The notes under the pieces were generated by a model that was not told the DNA's origin, ran no database searches, and saw only the letters and a list, made by a program, of their open reading frames with translations. Below, in pieces: positions 15,005 to 23,009 of a DNA stretch of 26,596 nucleotides (position 1 is the stretch's first letter; each line of letters starts with the position of its first letter). The stretch lies in contig DFUX01000089.1 of assembly GCA_002379855.1 (NCBI GenBank), positions 1-26,596 on the forward strand, written 5' to 3'. Both the position numbers and the translations under genes were made by a program. The stretch is from Cloacimonetes bacterium UBA4175 (GTDB lineage Bacteria > Cloacimonadota > Cloacimonadia > Cloacimonadales > Cloacimonadaceae).

Positions 15005-16147
15005 ATGGAAGGCAAAAAGATCTTCTGGCTGGTGGGCGAAGCATCCGGAGACCTGCATGCCAGCCTGGTGATGCGCGCGCTCAACGCTGAGCTTCCCGGA
15101 CTGCAACATATCGGCATCGGAGGCACGCGCATGCAGGCGGAAGGCCTTAAATCCCTCTTCCCATTCGCCCGTTTCAATGTGATGGGTTTTGTGGAGGTGC
15201 TGCGGCATCTGGGCTTTTTCCTCAAGGTACAGAATCGGGTCAAAAGGCTGCTCAAGGATGAGCGCCCAGATCTGGCTATCCTGGTGGACTATCCCGGCCT
15301 CAACCTGCGTATAGCAGCCCTGGCCGATGAACTGCGCGTTCCCGTGCTCTACTTCATCTGTCCCCAGTTTTGGGCCTGGAAGCACGAAAGGGTGCACAAA
15401 CTGCGTGCCAGCGTCAAACATGTGGCCTGCATTCTACCCTTCGAAAAGGAACTGCTGGATATCCACAATGTGTCCGCCACCTACGTGGGACACCCCATTG
15501 CGGAAGAGGTTAGCTTGGAACTTTCCCGGGAGGAGTTCGCGGTTTTCTATGGACTGGATCCTGCCAAGCAATGGCTGGGCTTCTTGCCCGGCAGCCGCGA
15601 TGTGGAGATCAGGCGCATGCTCCCTGTTTTTTTGGAAGCCGCCCGGCTTTTCGATCCCGACCGCTTCGAGTTTCTCTTTTCCAAAGCCCGCACGGTGAAC
15701 CACTTTCTCTATATGGACCTTTTGCACAGCTCCAGCCTGCAACGTTCCTGCATCATCGACGGTTATCACTACGAGATGATGAAATACTGCGATTTTATCG
15801 TGAGCACCTCCGGCACCGCCACCCTGGAGACCGCCTTCATTGGAACCCCGCTGGTGATCTGTTACAAAGCATCCCCCATTTCCTACCAACTGGGCAAGCA
15901 TTTTATCCGCGTGAAGCACATCGGGCTGCCCAACATCATTTTGGATGATGACATCCTGCCTGAGCTTATCCAGTCCGGACTCACCCCCACAGCAGTGAAA
16001 GATGCCGTTCTGGGCATCCTGGACGATCCCGCCCGCCTGGCTGAAATCAAACAACAGCTTTCACTCCTGCGCACTATTTTGGCGGAGAAGCGTACCAGCG
16101 AGCAAATGCTGAACCTTGTAAAGAATTTGTTGGGAATTGAAGTCTAA
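15005..16147 (+). CDS. lpxB: Lipid-A-disaccharide synthase
   Basis: Joins UDP-2,3-diacylglucosamine and 2,3-diacylglucosamine-1-phosphate to make the lipid A disaccharide, at the inner face of the cytoplasmic membrane. The 380 residues carry the GT19 landmarks: GEASGD (11-16), NVMGFVEVL (58-66), DYPGLN (95-100), PQFWAWK (120-126), VGHP (161-164), LPGSRDVEI (194-202), SGTATLETA (269-277) and SPISYQLGK. The length is normal for the family. It begins one base after the preceding stop and overlaps the following acyltransferase by 11 bases, so it sits mid-operon. No other lpx genes are in the window. Its presence is the best local evidence for an outer membrane with lipid A-like glycolipid. Confidence 0.95.
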   Translation: MEGKKIFWLVGEASGDLHASLVMRALNAELPGLQHIGIGGTRMQAEGLKSLFPFARFNVMGFVEVLRHLGFFLKVQNRVKRLLKDERPDLAILVDYPGLNLRIAALADELRVPVLYFICPQFWAWKHERVHKLRASVKHVACILPFEKELLDIHNVSATYVGHPIAEEVSLELSREEFAVFYGLDPAKQWLGFLPGSRDVEIRRMLPVFLEAARLFDPDRFEFLFSKARTVNHFLYMDLLHSSSLQRSCIIDGYHYEMMKYCDFIVSTSGTATLETAFIGTPLVICYKASPISYQLGKHFIRVKHIGLPNIILDDDILPELIQSGLTPTAVKDAVLGILDDPARLAEIKQQLSLLRTILAEKRTSEQMLNLVKNLLGIEV

Positions 16148-16754
16148 GCTGCTGTTCAAACTGGAAGCCCGTCTGGGGGCATGGTTATTGCGCTTGCTGC
16201 GCCTGAGCATCCGCTTTGACGTCAAGGCTCAACCACCCAACGACTACCCCTGCGTGTATATCTTTTGGCATCGCAATTTGTTGCTGATGACCCTGCAACG
16301 GGTGGATACCAACCCCGTGGTGCTTGTTTCCTCCTCGCGGGATGGAGAGCTGATCGCTGGACCCCTGAACCGCCTGGGCTATCACACCGTGCGCGGTTCG
16401 AGCACCCGGGGAGGCTCACTGGCGCTCAGGCAGATGCTGCGCCTGGCGCAAGACCACAGCTTGGCCATCACCCCGGACGGTCCTAAAGGACCAGCCGAAA
16501 CCGTTCATCCAGGCTTGTTTGAATTGGCTCTGCTGGCACGCATTCCAATCATTCCCGTCGCTGTGGATGTGAACCGTGAGTGGGTGTTCAATTCCTGGGA
16601 CCGCTTCCGTTTTCCGCTTCCCTTCTCGCGTATCAAAGTGCGCTACAAGCAGCAGATCTGGGTGCGTTCCAAAACGGATTTTGCCATCGCGGAAACAGCC
16701 CTGCGCCAGTCTCTCAGTTCCTTTGAGACCGGCTTGTGGCATCGGGATTCCTGA
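16137..16754 (+). CDS. DUF374 lysophospholipid acyltransferase-like protein
   Basis: A 205-residue protein of the DUF374 family, related to membrane acyltransferases; after lpxB it probably transfers an acyl chain to a lipid A-like precursor or another envelope lipid. The family blocks are IFWHRN (42-47, with the catalytic-type His45), SSSRDGELIAGPLNRLG (65-81), VRGSSTRGGSLALR (85-98) and ITPDGPKGPAE (111-121). The H-x4-D spacing of classical acyltransferases is not present as such. The start is a TTG at 16137 that overlaps the end of lpxB, and only a weak GGGA precedes it, consistent with translational coupling. Its stop is 6 bases from the stop of the convergent lipoprotein gene, and no terminator is visible. 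Confidence 0.85.
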   Translation: MKSKLLFKLEARLGAWLLRLLRLSIRFDVKAQPPNDYPCVYIFWHRNLLLMTLQRVDTNPVVLVSSSRDGELIAGPLNRLGYHTVRGSSTRGGSLALRQMLRLAQDHSLAITPDGPKGPAETVHPGLFELALLARIPIIPVAVDVNREWVFNSWDRFRFPLPFSRIKVRYKQQIWVRSKTDFAIAETALRQSLSSFETGLWHRDS

Positions 16755-16760
16755 GCCTTT

Positions 16761-17429
16761 TCACTCCAGAGGATAGTTGCAGCCCAAGGTTTGGGAGGAC
16801 TGGATTAACACCCGGTTGCTGATCAACTGGTTCATCTGGGTCAAATCCAGGCTGTAACTTGCCTGCCAGCCCAGATCACGCACTGCGTTGGCGGGAATCG
16901 TGAATCCCCGCTCCCCGGGATCAAGCGCCAGCACATACTCATCCCTCGTCCCTTCCTCGTTTTCCGCGCTTAATCTGAGCACCTGACCCTGATTGTCTCC
17001 CTCCAGATCCCAAAACAGAGTGGCCTCGTCATGTGGAGAAAAGTCCGCAGGAAAATCCGCTCTGGCTTCCATAACGGTTTGCAAGGAGGCGTGAGTCAAC
17101 AAGATTCCGTCGGCGACAATCCAAAACTCATAGTTCATCCCAGGGGTCAGATTGGCACGTCCAAACCAGTGGCTACCCCAGTTTTCCAGCCAGTAGGAAC
17201 GATCTCCAAACTGGATGTACACTGAGTCCGGATCCGGATAGTCGTTTTCCTCCCCGTTCCAGCTCAGCACCAGGTTTTGCCAGCCGTCACCCGCCCAGGG
17301 ATCTTTTGGGGAAATGAACAGAGTCCACAATAGTTCCCGTGACTCTTCACGCATACTATTCACCGAACAGGCACCCAAAACCATTCCAAGCAGCAGGGTC
17401 GCTATCAGCAGCATATATCCAAATCGCAT
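16761..17429 (-). CDS. Predicted lipoprotein of unknown function
   Basis: 222 residues starting with a classic lipoprotein signal: MRFGYMLLIATLLLGMVLGA followed by Cys21 (lipobox LGAC), so the mature protein should be lipid-anchored in the cell envelope. The remainder is soluble, rich in Trp, Asp and Glu, with alternating beta-like segments; two halves with WNGEENDYPDPDSVYIQFGD and LSAENEEGTRDEYVLALDPG suggest a beta-sandwich, perhaps Ig-like, but I recognise no family. AAGGAGAG seven bases before the ATG supports the start. A perfect 5-bp hairpin (CCACA-TTTT-TGTGG, 17477-17490) lies about 50 bases upstream of the start. The gene is monocistronic and converges with the acyltransferase. Confidence 0.75.
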   Translation of the reverse strand: MRFGYMLLIATLLLGMVLGACSVNSMREESRELLWTLFISPKDPWAGDGWQNLVLSWNGEENDYPDPDSVYIQFGDRSYWLENWGSHWFGRANLTPGMNYEFWIVADGILLTHASLQTVMEARADFPADFSPHDEATLFWDLEGDNQGQVLRLSAENEEGTRDEYVLALDPGERGFTIPANAVRDLGWQASYSLDLTQMNQLISNRVLIQSSQTLGCNYPLE

Positions 17430-17627
17430 TGTCTCTCCTTTTCCTGTTCAATATACTCCGCTGAGAGCCTGTTCCCCCACATTTTTGTGGTCATCGGTCA
17501 CGAAACATGGGAAAACCTGGAAAGAACAACTGCATTATATAGGGCTGAGATTCAATGGCAACCTTCGCTTTACTACCATTGTGTTATTTATTCCCTCCTG
17601 ATATTGCCATCAACAATCCTCATATTG

Positions 17628-17711
17628 CTTCATACCGCCCTCCTTTGCTGCTACTGGATTTGGGGGTATCATCCTTAGGTATGCGGTTGCGAAGTTAAGG
17701 ATGACCCCAGG
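17628..17711 (+). repeat. Hairpin intergenic repeat, copy B
   Basis: The first 30 bases (17628-17657) match the last 30 of the window (26567-26596) at 26 of 30 positions. The block 17642-17711 matches the minus strand of 10988-10919 without gaps. The central arms TCATCCTTA (17669-17677) and TAAGGATGA (17696-17704) form a perfect 9-bp stem around an 18-base loop. The element is therefore at least 84 bases long, non-coding and intergenic. Confidence 0.75.
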
Positions 17712-17927
17712 TTGACCCTATGTTGAGTAGCAGTTGCTAAGGGGAGCCATCGGTACGCGAAAAAGGAAAAACCAAATATTAAGTATTCAAACAGTTCAAC
17801 ACCTATACTGTTCCATAGCTGCTTGTCCTTGCCAAAGATGCCGTAGGATTATAGAGTAAAAAACAATTGACAGAATTAGCTTTGAAACCTAAAGTAGCAG
17901 ACAGTAAATCTGACACATGGAGGAATT

Positions 17928-18277
17928 ATGTGAAATGAAGTAGTTCATAAAGTTGTTGCGCTGGGAATTCCCGGATTGGAACTCTCTGTTGTGATAGGTA
18001 CTACAGGTCTTGCTGGGGGTGCAGCCATAGTTGCCGCACTTGCAGTTCTAGGTGGGCCTTTTGGGATACTCGGTGGGATCGCTGTACTTGGCGTAATGAC
18101 ATTAGTTGCGATGCAAAAAGTAAATATGGGTTAGATCAAGTTGCCATTTCAGTAGTAGATGGATTATTGAAAAATGGGCACAACAAGGATGACATATGGA
18201 ACACAATATATGGTGTTCCAAGAATATTTTTGTCTAGGCGTATCAAAGAAAAATGCAGGAGTTATATATACCGATAA
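17928..18277 (+). pseudogene. Decayed small hydrophobic membrane protein gene
   Basis: GGAGG (17919-17923) is followed after 4 bases by ATG (17928), but the very next codon is TGA. The frame then reads on as NEVVHKVVALGIPGLEL and two Gly/Ala-rich hydrophobic segments including ALAVLGGPFGILGGIAVLG, until a TAG at 18132. The -1 frame takes over inside an A5 tract (18115-18119): AKSKYGLDQVAISVVDGLL, then KNGHNKDDIWNTIYGVPRI, ending at TAA 18275-18277. Joined, this gives about 114 residues: a transmembrane hairpin plus a soluble tail, matching my memory of a family of small uncharacterised bacterial proteins. Two lesions (stop at codon 2 and a frameshift) indicate a pseudogene; sequencing error could explain the A5 shift but hardly both. 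Confidence 0.65.
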
Positions 18278-18752
18278 GGTACAAATGATCAGTTTGTCTG
18301 AGGTCAGTTACAGCAGGTGACTACCAGTTCCTCTTCAAGCCCACAGGTCGGACCTGACATTATATTGAATAATTCTTTGTAGGCTCTACAATCTCAGGCA
18401 TCGTCAACAATGGACCCTCTCCTCCAGCATTAATTGGCCATTGCGATCCTTGTTTTATTATGTCATTTTGATCTTTTTCTATGTTAACAGATTTTAAGTT
18501 ATGTGAACTAGTATGCACCTTTGTTCAGGTTGTCATGTCCTTTCCGTTCAATAAGATTTGAGAGACTCGAGATACTGTATAAGATATTCTCTGCTGTGGG
18601 AGTTGGCATCCCCAAATCCATAATCATGTAAACACAGATATCAACCGATGATTTATTGGCAGTGTTGTGCCAAAATCAAATCGTCACTTTGTAACCAATA
18701 GCATAACAACATGTTGCAAATTGGCGCTGTCAAACTTGAGTATCATTAAAGA

Positions 18753-18780
18753 GGGCAGAGGGTTTGTTAATCCCCTGCCC
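18753..18780 (-). terminator. Terminator after the V-ATPase operon
   Basis: On the minus strand GGGCAG and CTGCCC (18780-18775 and 18758-18753) pair, extended by GGG/CCC with one bulged T, giving a 9-bp GC-rich stem. A loose T-rich stretch (TCTTTAAT) follows. It lies 24 bases past the atpK stop. The weak T tract lowers confidence. Confidence 0.6.
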
Positions 18781-18803
18781 AATATTATGCGTTTTTTAGA
18801 ATT

Positions 18804-19295
18804 CTACAGCGCGCCGCTGATCAGGAAACAGGCTGCAAAAGCAATGATCGCGTACAGCTCAGGATAAACGGCCAGAATCAATGTATTGGAAAACACATTG
18901 TTTCCGTTACCTATGCTTTCAATGCCATTTGCCACGATGCGAGATTGCCAGTAAGCGGAAATCAGATTGGTGAATCCGGAGATGAGTCCGGCGCCAAATA
19001 TTGCAGCAGCAGTGATCATGGTCATATCCGGCGTGATAAAATCTTTCAGGATGAAAAAGGCGCCAAATCCATAAAGACCCTGCGTGCCAGGCAGCGCGGA
19101 AAGGATCATGCAGTTGGCGAAGATATCGTCCCTTTTTTTCATGGCCGCGATTGTCGCGCTTCCGCCGATCACTGTTCCCCATGCAGAACCGATGCCGGAA
19201 AGAGCCACCATCAAGAAGATACCGATCCACGCAATGATATAGGCGGCATTTCCGCCGGGAATAGCAGTACCGGCTGTTAAAAGAATGTAAGGCAT
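18804..19295 (-). CDS. atpK: V-type ATPase proteolipid subunit K (double-hairpin ring subunit)
   Basis: Membrane rotor-ring subunit; 163 residues forming two helical hairpins (four membrane segments), the duplicated form. The first hairpin ends in ALPGTQGLYGF and has no ion-binding carboxylate; the second has LAVYPELYAII with Glu146. The residues matching the Na+ ligands of Enterococcus hirae NtpK are all present at a constant offset of +7: L68, T71, Q72, Y75, Q117, E146 (NtpK L61, T64, Q65, Y68, Q110, E139). With one carboxylate per four helices the ring carries fewer ions than an F-type ring of the same helix number. GGAGG five bases before the ATG supports the start. It is the last gene of the operon, 17 bases after atpI, followed by a terminator. 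Confidence 0.95.
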   Translation of the reverse strand: MPYILLTAGTAIPGGNAAYIIAWIGIFLMVALSGIGSAWGTVIGGSATIAAMKKRDDIFANCMILSALPGTQGLYGFGAFFILKDFITPDMTMITAAAIFGAGLISGFTNLISAYWQSRIVANGIESIGNGNNVFSNTLILAVYPELYAIIAFAACFLISGAL

Positions 19296-19312
19296 GTAAC
19301 CTCCATGTGTTG

Positions 19313-21094
19313 TTATTTCTTATATCCAAAGGGTTTATATTCAATGCCGGGACCACTAAAGCCGGCATTGTTGAAAAACTCGACAAAGGTCAACCTGAGC
19401 GGATGGACAAAACCGCTTAACGCTCCCAAGGCTATATTCAAGGCATGGCCAACCAGCATGAAAACAACAAAGATCACCGGTCCAACGACTTTAATGGAAA
19501 GAAACTGTTGACCGATGGAATTGATCACAAATCCAAGTATGGCGCTGGAGACTCCCAACGCGAACAGACGGATGTAGGAGAGGATGTCCCCAAAAAAGCC
19601 TGTGATAACGCCATAGAGAACCCATAAACCACCCAGGATGTTCATCAGGATGTTCTTTTGCGGGTCGTTGAAGAGCATCATAAGAAGCAAGCCGGCTATC
19701 AGGGGATATTTGACGTAAGGCTGGAACTTGGAAACATCCACTTTGAGTAAACCTGCTCCCAGCACCGATAGCGACAATATAAAAAGGAATGTTCCCAAGG
19801 GAGCAAGGAAGTAGCGGAATCCCCCTTGACGGGCTTGCTTGAAAGCGTTTACAATAACCCCAAAGAGAATCTGGATGGCTCCCAATAACAGCGCGAAATT
19901 GAAGATCTGGTCATTGTTTCTGATCAGGATACTGGGATTCATGAAGGTTTCTTTGAGGTCAAAACCAAGGGCGGTACCCATGACCCAGCCCATGATGATG
20001 GATGCTATGCCAAAGATGACAACCAGCATCATTATACTCTTCATGGCGGGATTCTTTACCTTATATCGCAGAAATAGGCCCAGTAAAACAACCACAACCC
20101 CATAGGCCATATCGGCATTGCAGAAGCCGTAGAATAGCATAAAGAACGGCGCAAAGAAGGGTGTGAGATCAAGATCGTCGTAAAAGGGCAGCATATACAT
20201 TCTGCCGATTGGTTCGAAGAGTCTGGCAAACCAGTTATTTCTAAGGCTGACCGGAGGGTTATCCTCACCCCGGGCATCGGAAGCAAAGTGAATGACGCCT
20301 TTTTCTTGCAGGAATGCCTGCAATTCAGGTTCCTTGCGGACGGGAATCCAGCCGCTCAGCACCCGCAGATGATCATCGGCTTCGCTTATGCCCTGCAAGG
20401 TAGCTTCTTCATATTCGCAGACTCTACTTAACTCGCTCATTTCCTGGGTAAACATCTCAATGGCGGTTGGGGCGATTCCATGTAGGTATTCGTCGATTGA
20501 GGCAATCTGGCCGTTGACCTCATCCAATTGAGATTCCAGTTCTTGCAGGGTATGATGGTGAAAACTGAATACATCTGCATCGATGGCTGGCCTGTCTCCC
20601 TCGTAAAAGAGGACAAAGTATGTGATACCTCCCACTTCGTTGATTACCCTGATGCTGTGATCCTCCAGCCATTCTGGCTTGAAGTGGTTCTTGAGGCAGG
20701 TGCGGAATTCAACCTTGATGCCTTTCGCGGCTATAGAGTCCACCAACTTGTAATCGAAATGACCCCAGGGAGCAAGGTCATTTACTTGTTTCCTGAGTAT
20801 CTCAGCCTTACGGTTCAAGGCTTCTTTCTCTTCCCTGGCGGCTTCGATTTTATTATATAAGGCTATGGCAGGCATATTGACCGAGACTTTGGCCGCATCG
20901 GAACCTAACTTGGTCAAATACTTCAGATTCTCTGAGTATTCCTTGATCAATTCAAGGTTTTTGCTCAGGGATTCGGTTTGGATATCGGTGGTCTTGATAA
21001 GATGCACCATACCCAGTTTCTGCAGTTCTTTCAAAAACTCGTTGTAGTCCAAGTGATAGAGGACAAAGGAATACTTGCGCATTTTTTCAATCAT
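19313..21094 (-). CDS. atpI: V-type ATPase subunit I (a-subunit, stator and ion channel)
   Basis: 593 residues. The N-terminal cytoplasmic half (about 1-310) has coiled-coil segments that hold the peripheral stalk; the C-terminal half has about seven or eight membrane helices forming the ion half-channels next to the K ring. The essential arginine is in SYIRLFALGVSS (Arg509), matching the family motif SYxRLxALG. The conserved FFAPFFMLFYGFCNADMAYG block marks the start of the membrane part. The ATG overlaps the atpD stop by 4 bases (ATGA), so the two are translationally coupled. Length is somewhat short compared with the usual 600-650. Confidence 0.93.
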   Translation of the reverse strand: MIEKMRKYSFVLYHLDYNEFLKELQKLGMVHLIKTTDIQTESLSKNLELIKEYSENLKYLTKLGSDAAKVSVNMPAIALYNKIEAAREEKEALNRKAEILRKQVNDLAPWGHFDYKLVDSIAAKGIKVEFRTCLKNHFKPEWLEDHSIRVINEVGGITYFVLFYEGDRPAIDADVFSFHHHTLQELESQLDEVNGQIASIDEYLHGIAPTAIEMFTQEMSELSRVCEYEEATLQGISEADDHLRVLSGWIPVRKEPELQAFLQEKGVIHFASDARGEDNPPVSLRNNWFARLFEPIGRMYMLPFYDDLDLTPFFAPFFMLFYGFCNADMAYGVVVVLLGLFLRYKVKNPAMKSIMMLVVIFGIASIIMGWVMGTALGFDLKETFMNPSILIRNNDQIFNFALLLGAIQILFGVIVNAFKQARQGGFRYFLAPLGTFLFILSLSVLGAGLLKVDVSKFQPYVKYPLIAGLLLMMLFNDPQKNILMNILGGLWVLYGVITGFFGDILSYIRLFALGVSSAILGFVINSIGQQFLSIKVVGPVIFVVFMLVGHALNIALGALSGFVHPLRLTFVEFFNNAGFSGPGIEYKPFGYKK

Positions 21095-21690
21095 GCGTAT
21101 TCCTCCTTTGACAAACGCTCTTTCAGGATCTTCTGGGCTGCTTTGGACAGGTTTTCCTCATCTTCCAGGAAGCGCTTGATCTTCAGGATCGAGGTCTCGA
21201 AAGTGGGAATCTGCACCTTTTCGTAGAGGTTCACCTTTTGCGTGGTTTTCTTTCGAACCCTTTCCAAAATGTGCATCTTGCGGATGAAAAACTCCCTCTC
21301 GATTTGGAGCGTTGCCAGTTCCTTGACCATCCCGATGCCATCCAGATACCACGATGGGGCACTGAACAGGTCGTAATCCCGAATCTCAAAATCAATGTCT
21401 CCCATAACCGGGATTTGCACTCCCGCTATCTTGCGGGTGAGAATCTCAACATTATGAACCTGCACCAGAGATGGGTCAAACTCCACCCAAAGCTTCATGA
21501 ACTGGTCAAGCTCATTGATGCCGGCCTGGATCCTTTGATCGAGCTCAAGGGCTTTATACCTGGCTTTTTTAACCTCCAACCGCAGGGCAGACTCCTTGTT
21601 TTTCAAGGTTGGAAGCGCTCTTAGCCTTACCTTTAGCTGTTCTTCCAGATGGAGTTGGGATATTTTATTGTATTGAAACTTGCTGATCAT
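21091..21690 (-). CDS. atpD: V-type ATPase subunit D (central rotor shaft)
   Basis: 199 residues, almost wholly helical, forming the central shaft that turns inside the A3B3 head, analogous to gamma of F-ATPase. The N-terminal helix (KISQLHLEEQLKVRLRALPT) and the C-terminal helical segment (ERVRKKTTQKVNLYEKVQIP) match the two long antiparallel helices expected, the second resembling the conserved RRVNALE-type motif of the family in position. It starts 2 bases after the atpB stop with only a weak GGG as ribosome site, and its stop overlaps the atpI start. Length is normal for the family (about 200-220). Confidence 0.9.
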   Translation of the reverse strand: MISKFQYNKISQLHLEEQLKVRLRALPTLKNKESALRLEVKKARYKALELDQRIQAGINELDQFMKLWVEFDPSLVQVHNVEILTRKIAGVQIPVMGDIDFEIRDYDLFSAPSWYLDGIGMVKELATLQIEREFFIRKMHILERVRKKTTQKVNLYEKVQIPTFETSILKIKRFLEDEENLSKAAQKILKERLSKEEYA

Positions 21691-21692
21691 CC

Positions 21693-23009
21693 CTATTTCC
21701 AGTGTAGTTCCATGAATTCGTCTTTGATGCCCACTTCTTCCTTTTTAAAGTGCTTTTTGAAGAGGGCCCAAGTTGTATCCAGCATTTCATCGGTGCCGAT
21801 GTTGACATCGATCGCCAGGATCTGTTCAGCATAGTCTCTGGCAAAAGCAAGGGTGCGAACATCATAGTCGGAAAGATCGAAACCGTTTTCCATCTTAGTC
21901 TTGGCATTGGCAGCGTCAGAATTCAGGCGCACGGACGCAGACATAACCTGTGGGTGGTCTTCCCTGGTGCGTTTGCCCATAACCTTGGTTTTGAGCCTGG
22001 AAAGGGATCTGGCGGGATCGATGATGACCTTGCCGATGTCGGTATCGCGGCGCAAGTAAAGCTGTCCCTCGGTGATATATCCTGTATTATCCGGAATGGC
22101 ATGAGTGATGTCGCCACCTGAGATAGTGGTGACCGCGATGATGGTGATTGACCCTCCTTCAGGGAACTGCACAGCTTTCTCATAAATCTTGGCCAGGTCA
22201 GAGTAAAGCGAGCCGGGCATTGAGTCTTTGGAGGGAATCTGATCCATGCGGTTTGAAACGATACTCAGAGCATCGCAATACAAAGTAAGATCTGTGAGCA
22301 GCACCAGCACCGATTCGTTTTTTTGGATGGCAAAGTATTCAGCCGCAGTGAGGGCCATATCCGGCACCAGCAGGCGTTCCACCGGAGGGTCGTCCGTGGT
22401 GTTGACAAAGGAAATGATTTTGTCGATCACGCCAGCGTTTTCAAAGGAATTTTTGTAGAAGAGGTAATCGTCATTGGAAAGCCCCATTCCACCAAGGATG
22501 ATCTTGTCGGCCTTGGTACGCAGTGCCACGGTGGCCATCACCTGGTTGTAGGGTTGGTCAGGATCAGCAAAGAAGGGAATCTTTTGTCCGGTAACCAGGG
22601 TGTTGTTGAGGTCGATACCTGCAATTCCCGTGGCTATAAGCTCGGAAGGTTCTTTGCGCCGCACCGGGTTCACAGAGGGGCCGCCAATCTCCACTTCTTC
22701 CCCTTCAATTTCAGGACCGCCGTCTATGGGATTGCCATAGGCATTAAAGAATCTTCCGGCAAGTTGATCGCTGACTTTCAGGGTGGGCGGTTTGCCAAAG
22801 AAAATCACTTCGGCATCTGTCCCGATACCTTCCGTTCCAGAGAAGATTTGCAGCGTTACAGAATTGCCCATGATCTTGACAACCTGGGCCATACGGCCAC
22901 CGACCGTGGCCAGTTCCTCGTTGCCAACACCTGTCGCGTTTACAGTGCAAGTGGCTTTGGTGATCTGACTCAGTTTGGTGTATATCTTCTGAAAAGCTTT
23001 GCCGGCCAT
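21693..23009 (-). CDS. atpB: V-type ATPase subunit B (non-catalytic head subunit)
   Basis: 438 residues, homologous to alpha of F-ATPase. The P-loop is absent as expected; its place is taken by GGMGLSNDDYLFYKNSFENA. Recognisable blocks are FFNAYGNPIDGGPEI, the LVTGQKIPFFADPDQPYNQ segment, DSMPGSLYSDLAKIYEKA and TTISGGDITHAIPDNTGYI. The C-terminal part is helical. The ATG overlaps the last base of the atpA TAA (TAATG), with AGGAGAG upstream, indicating coupled translation and so a matched A:B ratio. Length is slightly shorter than the usual 460. Confidence 0.95.
   Translation of the reverse strand: MAGKAFQKIYTKLSQITKATCTVNATGVGNEELATVGGRMAQVVKIMGNSVTLQIFSGTEGIGTDAEVIFFGKPPTLKVSDQLAGRFFNAYGNPIDGGPEIEGEEVEIGGPSVNPVRRKEPSELIATGIAGIDLNNTLVTGQKIPFFADPDQPYNQVMATVALRTKADKIILGGMGLSNDDYLFYKNSFENAGVIDKIISFVNTTDDPPVERLLVPDMALTAAEYFAIQKNESVLVLLTDLTLYCDALSIVSNRMDQIPSKDSMPGSLYSDLAKIYEKAVQFPEGGSITIIAVTTISGGDITHAIPDNTGYITEGQLYLRRDTDIGKVIIDPARSLSRLKTKVMGKRTREDHPQVMSASVRLNSDAANAKTKMENGFDLSDYDVRTLAFARDYAEQILAIDVNIGTDEMLDTTWALFKKHFKKEEVGIKDEFMELHWK

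Larger units (their letters stand above)
17430..18752. other. AT-richer accessory gap without an intact gene
   Basis: About 1.3 kb lacking any full-length gene. It contains the lipoprotein leader, the hairpin repeat copy B (17628-17711), a decayed small-protein gene (17928-18277) and, from 18278 on, only short fragments. On the minus strand there is an open stretch at 18524-18360 that reads like protein (INAGGEGPLLTMPEI within it) and a 37-codon frame at 18621-18508 beginning MDLGMPT. Both lack clear ribosome sites and are most likely gene debris. 17712-17927 holds nothing I can identify. Confidence 0.7.

Noticed and set aside
17430..18752. CRISPR array or tRNA gene in the accessory gap
   Set aside because: No regularly spaced direct repeats and no cloverleaf or T-loop motif were found by eye.
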